A stretch of DNA of 9,944 bases, from positions 1 through 9,944 of the forward strand of contig JAURJO010000247.1 in the NCBI GenBank assembly GCA_030832235.1. Direction: 5' to 3'. Made by a program: the position numbers and the translations under genes. The DNA is from Verrucomicrobiota bacterium. Its GTDB lineage: Bacteria > Verrucomicrobiota > Verrucomicrobiia > Opitutales > Opitutaceae. Numbering within the stretch: the stretch's first letter is position 1; each line of letters begins with the position of its first letter. This document shows, piece by piece, positions 5,837 through 9,944 of the stretch. The notes under the pieces were generated by a model. That model saw only the letters and a list, made by a program, of their open reading frames with translations, ran no database searches and was not told where the DNA came from.

Positions 5837-7084
5837 TCAGCGCACGCCGCGGGTACCGAGCGTGATGTTAGTACTCGTCGCCTGGGTATTACTCGAGGCG
5901 CGCTGGGTAAGCGGATCGACCTCCTGATTGCCGGTCGTGCGGACATTGCTGCCTTGGAAGAGATTCCGGAGGACGCTTTCGACCTGCTTCACGTCGCCGT
6001 TCTCGAGGGTGTAGACAAAGACCTTCTGTTTGCGCGCGGAGCTCGAATCGAGCTGGCGAATGATGGTCTCGATGTCGTCGAGCGTCTCGCGGGAGGCGCT
6101 GACGATGATCGAGTACGTGCGCGGGTCCGGCACGGCGACAACAGGAGTCCCGCGGGACGCCCCGCCACTCCCGCCGCGGCTACTGGAACGGCCGGAGCTG
6201 CCGCCGCGGCTACCGCCAGGTCCGCCCGTCGATCCGCCGCGGGCGGCGGCCATGGCGGCCAGCGCGGCTCCCGGACCGCCGGGCATGCCGCCGAAACCGC
6301 CGAAGGCGCCGAACGGCATGCCGCTTCCGCCGCCGGGACCACGGGAATTCATGCCGCCCGTGCCCCCGCCGAAAATGTTACTGATGAGAGCGGCCATCTC
6401 CGTGGGATCGGCGTTCTTCAGCTGGAAGACCTTCATCGAGGAGACCGAGCCCGCGGAACCGTCGAGGGCCGAGACGAGCTCCACAATGTGGCGCACGTTG
6501 CTCTGAGTGTCGGTGACGACGAGTGAGTTGCTGTCGACGTTCGCGGTGATGGTGGCGGTATTGGGCAGCAGCGTGGCGAGGTCGGCGGAGGCCTGCGTCG
6601 CGTCGATGCGCTCGAGCGGGATGATCTGCATCACCATCTCGGCGTTGTCCGGGATCTGGCGCGGGTCATTGCCGGTGCGGATCGGAATGGAGCGCTTGCG
6701 GGCGTCCTCTTTGGAACTCACGACCAGCGTGCGTCCCTTCAGGATCGCGGTGTAACCGCTCTTGTTGATCGCGAGGTTAAGCAGCTGGACGGCCTCTTGG
6801 CGGGAGACCGGCTGGGCGCTCCACATGTCGACGTTGCCGCGCACGGGCGTCTCCAGGACGATCACGAAGCCGGCGGCCTCGCTGAGGTAATTGAGGACGG
6901 TCTCCAGCGGGGCACCGCGGAAGTTGAAGCGCAGCCCGCCCGAGGTGTCGCGAGCGGGGCGCTCGGCGTTTTCAGCGGCGGGCGGCTGCGCCGCGGCGGC
7001 GGCCGGGGCGGTTTGGGCTTGGGCCGGGGCCGCGGCGAGCGCGAGGCCGGCGAGGGTCAGGGGCAGTACCGTGCGGGTTTTCAT
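5837..7084 (-). CDS. gspD: Secretin part 1: exported periplasmic N0-N1-N2 domains plus half of N3 (GspD/PilQ N-terminal region)
   Basis: This 415-residue protein starts at an ATG overlapping the previous stop (ATGA). A signal peptide (1-24, ending PAQAQ) is followed by an Ala/Pro linker. An N0 domain spans about 48-125 (LRFNFRGAPLETVLNYLSEA begins it). N1 (about 147-209) contains ITANVDSNSLVVTDT, and N2 (about 215-347) contains MKVFQLKNADPTEMAALISN at its start and YSIIVSASRETLDDIETII near its end, interrupted by a Gly-rich insert. The last domain begins KVFVYTLENGDVKQVESVLR (354-373), the first half of N3, then dissolves into a polar tail and stops. There is no barrel domain, so it cannot form a channel alone. 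In known secretins N0 contacts the GspC/PilP HR domain, and the preceding gene encodes such a domain. It presumably forms the periplasmic vestibule together with part 2. Confidence 0.92.
   Translation of the reverse strand: MKTRTVLPLTLAGLALAAAPAQAQTAPAAAAAQPPAAENAERPARDTSGGLRFNFRGAPLETVLNYLSEAAGFVIVLETPVRGNVDMWSAQPVSRQEAVQLLNLAINKSGYTAILKGRTLVVSSKEDARKRSIPIRTGNDPRQIPDNAEMVMQIIPLERIDATQASADLATLLPNTATITANVDSNSLVVTDTQSNVRHIVELVSALDGSAGSVSSMKVFQLKNADPTEMAALISNIFGGGTGGMNSRGPGGGSGMPFGAFGGFGGMPGGPGAALAAMAAARGGSTGGPGGSRGGSSGRSSSRGGSGGASRGTPVVAVPDPRTYSIIVSASRETLDDIETIIRQLDSSSARKQKVFVYTLENGDVKQVESVLRNLFQGSNVRTTGNQEVDPLTQRASSNTQATSTNITLGTRGVR
6149..6370 (-). repeat. Gly/Ser-rich low-complexity insert within the N2 domain of secretin part 1
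   Basis: It encodes residues about 239-312 of part 1, dominated by Gly, Ser, Arg and Met with repeats of short units such as GGxGG and RGGS. The flanks resume a normal N2 fold (AALISNIFGG before, VVAVPDPRTY after). It sits where secretin N domains carry a variable loop, but at about 74 residues it is long. The DNA is correspondingly repetitive (GCCGCC/GCCGCG runs), so length variation between strains is plausible. Confidence 0.8.
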
Positions 7085-7686
7085 TTCTTCAATTGTTGTT
7101 CGCGTTGCTTCATCAGGCGCTTGAGGACCTCGGAGGCGTTGGCGGGAATCTCGACCGGCGCCGGTTCGGCGGAGCGGCTCGACGCGCGCGGGTCGGACGC
7201 GGGGATCTTCGGGGCGCTGACGGTCCACTCACCGCCCTCGACCCGCTTCAATTGCTGGGCGACCGCGAGTTTCACGGGTTTCTCTCCCTGCAGGAGCTCG
7301 ACGCCCTCGCCGTCCACGCGCCGCACCTTGAATTCGGCGATCTCACCGCCCTCCCCGACCTCCTTGCGGAAGCTGGACTCGGGGCTGTGGAAAACGGCGA
7401 AGGCCTGCCGGTCGTAGCGGACGATGCCGACCAGCGTGATCTCGTCGGCCCGCGGCGGTTTCTCCTCGTTGGTTACCCGCGTGCGGCCCACGCGGGTGGG
7501 ATTGAAGATGTTGCGCTCGAGGATCAGGTTGAACGCCTCGTAACCCTGCGTGGGCGCGAGCGGCGAGCCTGGCGTGGCGGCGGGAGCCTTGGAGGAGGAC
7601 GAACCTGATCCGCTGCGGCGGCGATCTGTCCCCTGGGCGACGGCCAGGGAGGTGAGACACAGGAAAATGATCGTGTGGCGTTTCAT
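7081..7686 (-). CDS. GspC/PilP-like HR-domain protein, without PDZ domain
   Basis: This 201-residue protein has an N-terminal hydrophobic segment (about 5-18, signal peptide or short anchor), then a Ser/Pro/Ala-rich linker (about 20-46). The homology-region domain starts with YEAFNLILERNIFNPTR (49-65), the hallmark of the GspC/PilP family, and continues through ITLVGIVRYDRQAFAVFHSP (83-102) to GVELLQGEKPVKLAVAQQ (128-145). After it come a Pro/Ser-rich stretch and a basic C-terminal helix (about 184-201). GspC of type II systems is usually longer, with a PDZ or coiled-coil end; PilP is closer in size. The role would be to bridge the inner-membrane platform (GspL/GspM) to the N0 domain of the secretin, encoded next. 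Both ends overlap neighbours by ATGA, and a GGAGGG stands six bases before the start. No lipobox is seen, unlike most PilP proteins. Confidence 0.8.
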   Translation of the reverse strand: MKRHTIIFLCLTSLAVAQGTDRRRSGSGSSSSKAPAATPGSPLAPTQGYEAFNLILERNIFNPTRVGRTRVTNEEKPPRADEITLVGIVRYDRQAFAVFHSPESSFRKEVGEGGEIAEFKVRRVDGEGVELLQGEKPVKLAVAQQLKRVEGGEWTVSAPKIPASDPRASSRSAEPAPVEIPANASEVLKRLMKQREQQLKK

Positions 7687-8231
7687 CGGCGACCCTCCAA
7701 CGGCGTAAAGCGAAGTCCGCTGACCAGCAGCCCGAGGGTGAGCCGGTTGCCGGAATCGTCGCGGGACGTGAGCTCGATCGAATCGATGCGGAGCGCCAGC
7801 GGGGATTTCTCGACCTCGTAAAGGAGACGGGTGATGGCGCTCAGCGAGCCGCTGGCGTCGACGCGGCACTCCAGGAGCGAGTACCGGTTGCTGGCGCCCC
7901 GCTTCCATTGCGGCTTGATCGACCCCAGTTCGACGCCACCGGCGCGGCCCCAACGGTCGAAGGCCGTGACCAGATCCTGCTCCGCCTTGGCAGGCTCATT
8001 GGCCATCGCCTGCTGTTGCATCTCGGCCCACATGGCACGGGTGCGGTCCTCGCGGGCGATCGCGGAGCGTCCGTCGGCCACCATCTTTTTCAGCCGTGCG
8101 ATCTCCGCGGAGCGGGAGCGCCAGGCGGCCATGACCGGCGTGAGGACGGCGCTGTCGAGCACGAGAAGCAGCACGGCCGCCCCGGCGAGGATCATGAGGA
8201 GACGCTGGCGTTTGGAAGAGGCGTTGATCAT
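7683..8231 (-). CDS. gspM: GspM/PilO-like inner-membrane assembly platform protein
   Basis: This 182-residue protein has a short cytoplasmic tail, one membrane segment (about 11-31, LLMILAGAAVLLLVLDSAVL), a coiled-coil-like helix (about 38-90) and a C-terminal alpha/beta domain. That domain contains YSLLECRVDASGSLSAITRL, SPLALRIDSIELTSRD and RLTLGLLVSGLRF, the ferredoxin-like arrangement of PilO and GspM. Such proteins pair with GspL or PilN through the periplasmic domains to hold the platform. Here it follows the GspL/PilMN-like gene with an ATGA overlap and precedes the HR-domain gene in the same way, as in pilN-O-P operons. It could equally be named PilO; sequence alone does not separate the two. 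No obvious Shine-Dalgarno precedes it, consistent with coupled translation. Confidence 0.82.
   Translation of the reverse strand: MINASSKRQRLLMILAGAAVLLLVLDSAVLTPVMAAWRSRSAEIARLKKMVADGRSAIAREDRTRAMWAEMQQQAMANEPAKAEQDLVTAFDRWGRAGGVELGSIKPQWKRGASNRYSLLECRVDASGSLSAITRLLYEVEKSPLALRIDSIELTSRDDSGNRLTLGLLVSGLRFTPLEGRR
7693..7698 (-). promoter_or_regulatory. Shine-Dalgarno for the GspC/PilP-like gene
   Basis: On the minus strand GGAGGG lies six bases upstream of the ATG at 7686. It is one of only two strong ribosome sites in the operon and supports that start over upstream in-frame codons. Confidence 0.65.
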
Positions 8232-9634
8232 GAGCCGGGGGTTCCGACCCAGCGGAACGTGAAGGTGAACTGGGCGGGGGTTTTGCCGCGGATCTGCTCG
8301 ATCTTCAGGCCCTGGATCTCCTTGGATTGGCGCAGGAGGTCGAGCGTGCGGAGCAACGAGGCGTTGTCGCGCGCGGTGCCGGTGACGGTGACGGTGGACG
8401 GGCTGTGCACCTCGAAGCCCTTGGCGGTAACGCTCCCGTTGTCCGGGAAACAATCCACCACTTTGCGCAGGATGGAGAGATTACGGAACGAAGTGTCGTA
8501 CCACGGCCGAAACTCGCGGATGCGCGCCTGCACGGCGTCGAGATCCTTCACCTTCGCCTCCATGCCCTCCCAATCCGAACGCAAGCTCCAGAGCTGGTAC
8601 TGCTGCCATTCGAAGGCCCCGCCCACGAGGACCAGGACGGCCGCGGCGGCGAAGCCCGCGGTCGCGAGGCGGCGGGAATTGTAACGCGCCACCAGCTGGG
8701 CGAAGCGGCTCGGCTTCGGAGGCAGGAACTCGAGCGCCGGAGCCCCGTCGCGCAGGAATCGCACGCCGGCCTGCTCGACGATCTCCTCCGTGGCGACCTT
8801 GCGGTCGGAGGCGATGGTGTCGATCGAGAACCCGGCGTCGGAGGCCCAGGCTCCCAACCCGCCAGCCAACGCGCCCACGGCAGCGGCCTCACCGCGCACC
8901 GAAAGCAGCTTGATCTCGGCGCGAAGCGCGGCGGGCAATTGCTCCACCGTGATCCGCAACTCGCGCATCAACGCGGCGGTGTTCACCACCCGCTCGCCCG
9001 CCTCCGACTCGATGAAGGCTTCGAGCGCGCGAAAGGAAGCGACTCCGCCGCCGGCCGCGACCATGAGCGTCGCTCCTGCACCCTCGATCCAAAGGGTCAT
9101 CCGACCCGGCCCCGTCGCGGGTATCGCGTCGGCCAGTGCCGGAAGACCGAGGGAGCAGCTGAGGGGCTTCAGCCCGGCGGCGCGCAGGACCTCGACGAGA
9201 CGGGCGACCTGCTCACGACGCACCGCGAGCTGCGTCGTGAAGCGGCCACCACCCGCCTTTTGCGACGACCGCGCGATGTGCAGCTCGTCGGGGCCGTTCG
9301 GGAACCCCTTTTCCGCCTCGATCTGTAGCAGGCTGTCGGCATCCTCCGGAGAAAGCTCCGGCAGCTCCGTATGCTGCGTCATCACCCATTCGGACGGCAG
9401 CACGACCACGCAGGAACGCTCCTTGATCTGGGCGGCATCGAGGTGGTTGCGGATTTCCCGCCCGACCAGTTCCGGCTCGGGATGAAGGAGGTCGACGGAA
9501 AGCGGAGCCGAGGCCTGGCGCAGCACCGCGACGGCGCTCTTTGAGCGCGCGACCTGCGCGGCGACGAGCCGGCCGCCGACGAACGCGATGGCGAGCACCG
9601 ACTGCGGGGCGCGGCGGGACAATGCCAGCTTCAT
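8228..9634 (-). CDS. gspL: GspL-like protein: cytoplasmic PilM-type actin-like domain fused to a PilN-type membrane and periplasmic domain
   Basis: This 468-residue protein has an actin-like N-terminal region (about 10-295) of the PilM/GspL fold, recognisable by VLAIAFVGGRLVAAQVA (13-29), SCVVVLPSEWVMTQHTELP (74-92), LSPEDADSLLQIEAEKGFP (94-112), and the second-lobe strand MTLWIEGAGATLMVAAGGG (179-197). A PilN-like segment LEFLPPKPSRF (301-311) then leads to one membrane helix (about 323-340), a coiled-coil (about 343-375) and a periplasmic ferredoxin-like domain (about 380-465; VTVTGTARDNASLLRTLDLL). Type IV pilus PilM and PilN are separate; this is the fused GspL-like layout. It would recruit the assembly ATPase in the cytoplasm and the GspM-like partner in the membrane. 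Start at ATG 9634, overlapping the previous stop, with AAGGAG nine bases upstream. Confidence 0.87.
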   Translation of the reverse strand: MKLALSRRAPQSVLAIAFVGGRLVAAQVARSKSAVAVLRQASAPLSVDLLHPEPELVGREIRNHLDAAQIKERSCVVVLPSEWVMTQHTELPELSPEDADSLLQIEAEKGFPNGPDELHIARSSQKAGGGRFTTQLAVRREQVARLVEVLRAAGLKPLSCSLGLPALADAIPATGPGRMTLWIEGAGATLMVAAGGGVASFRALEAFIESEAGERVVNTAALMRELRITVEQLPAALRAEIKLLSVRGEAAAVGALAGGLGAWASDAGFSIDTIASDRKVATEEIVEQAGVRFLRDGAPALEFLPPKPSRFAQLVARYNSRRLATAGFAAAAVLVLVGGAFEWQQYQLWSLRSDWEGMEAKVKDLDAVQARIREFRPWYDTSFRNLSILRKVVDCFPDNGSVTAKGFEVHSPSTVTVTGTARDNASLLRTLDLLRQSKEIQGLKIEQIRGKTPAQFTFTFRWVGTPGS

Positions 9635-9944
9635 AGGCGGTCACTCCTTCCGGCCCGGAGAAGTTGCCGGACCTGCGAGCCGAGCGCCCAGCCGTGGCTG
9701 GAGAGGTCCTGGTGGTAAACGATGCGCGGGGTGGATCTCGTCATGTCGAAAACCGTGCGGGTGCGGCAGTAACCGCGGCCGTTCGGGCCCACCGCGACGA
9801 CGTCGGCGGTGAACTGGTAGGAGCGGTCGGTGATGTAGGGACCGGCGCGCGTGATCGCGCCCCGGCTCAGCACCTGCGTGAGCCACGCGAAAGAACCGCG
9901 CGTGACATCGGGATTGGCCAGCCGGTAGGCGACCAGCGCCGAGG
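9631..9944 (-). CDS. gspK: Probable GspK-like minor pseudopilin, C-terminal about 104 residues (5' part outside the window)
   Basis: The frame is open from the right edge to a TGA at 9631-9633. The visible end contains SALVAYRLANPDVTRGSF, LTQVLSRGAITRAGPYIT, SYQFTADVVAVGPNGRG and YCRTRTVFDMTRSTPRIVY, closing with a basic tail. An alpha-helical stretch followed by a beta-rich end, with a Y-x-F-x-A-x-V strand and an R-x-R-x-V-F-D strand, is how GspK C-termini usually finish. The position directly before a GspL-like gene is the conserved K-L order. Similarity is modest and the N-terminal prepilin region cannot be inspected, so another platform-associated protein is possible. The stop overlaps the next ATG (ATGA). 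Confidence 0.55.
   Translation of the reverse strand, partial: SALVAYRLANPDVTRGSFAWLTQVLSRGAITRAGPYITDRSYQFTADVVAVGPNGRGYCRTRTVFDMTRSTPRIVYHQDLSSHGWALGSQVRQLLRAGRSDRL
9644..9649 (-). promoter_or_regulatory. Shine-Dalgarno for the GspL-like gene
   Basis: On the minus strand AAGGAG lies nine bases upstream of the ATG at 9634. It lies inside the end of the GspK-like gene and supports the chosen start. Confidence 0.6.

Noticed and set aside
5837..5839. The TGA between the secretin genes as a simple nonsense mutation in one gene
   Set aside because: Part 2 begins with a complete signal peptide, which a formerly continuous secretin would not carry in the middle of N3. Two real genes are more likely.
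8327..9328. A 333-codon plus-strand open frame opposite the GspL-like gene
   Set aside because: Same shadow pattern; the minus strand encodes a clear GspL/PilMN-like protein.

Overview
This is a high-GC, densely packed window from a Gram-negative (diderm) bacterium: several proteins carry Sec signal peptides and the main locus encodes an outer-membrane secretin system. The style of the genes (a PilM/PilN-type fusion, a two-part secretin, a secreted FAD_oxidored-family enzyme, an ECF sigma factor with a short partner, few strong Shine-Dalgarno sites) reminds me of Verrucomicrobiota, perhaps Opitutales. That placement is an impression, not something proved here.

Layout. Positions 1-721 (minus) hold the N-terminal 240 residues of an exported FAD-dependent oxidoreductase that runs off the left edge. 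A 163-bp divergent intergenic region (722-884) separates it from a plus-strand pair: an ECF sigma factor (885-1547) and an 80-residue protein that looks like only the sigma-binding domain of an anti-sigma factor (1544-1786). From 1783 to the right edge everything is on the minus strand. In transcription order the genes are a GspK-like C-terminal end (9631-9944, partial), a GspL/PilM-PilN-like protein (8228-9634), a GspM/PilO-like protein (7683-8231), a GspC/PilP-like HR-domain protein (7081-7686), secretin part 1 (5837-7084), secretin part 2 (4628-5794), a membrane histidine kinase (3122-4579) and an NtrC-type response regulator (1783-3132). The first five are chained by four ATGA start/stop overlaps. 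The kinase and regulator genes overlap by 11 bp.

How the genes work together. The K-L-M-C-D block encodes the inner-membrane assembly platform and outer-membrane channel of a type II secretion or type IV pilus-like machine. Its order is that of pilM-N-O-P-Q, with M and N fused and a K-like minor pseudopilin in front. Its most unusual feature is that the secretin is divided between two genes, each with its own signal peptide. The break lies in the middle of the N3 domain: the first half of N3 ends part 1 and the second half begins part 2. The genes are in the same reading frame, separated by a single TGA. The two-component system follows the secretin co-directionally after a short gap. Its regulator has a shortened L1 loop and lacks the GAFTGA motif needed for sigma-54 contact, so it may act on sigma-70-type promoters or work in another way.

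No RNA genes, insertion sequences, CRISPR arrays or tRNAs were seen. The long plus-strand open frames opposite the minus-strand genes are GC-driven shadows.
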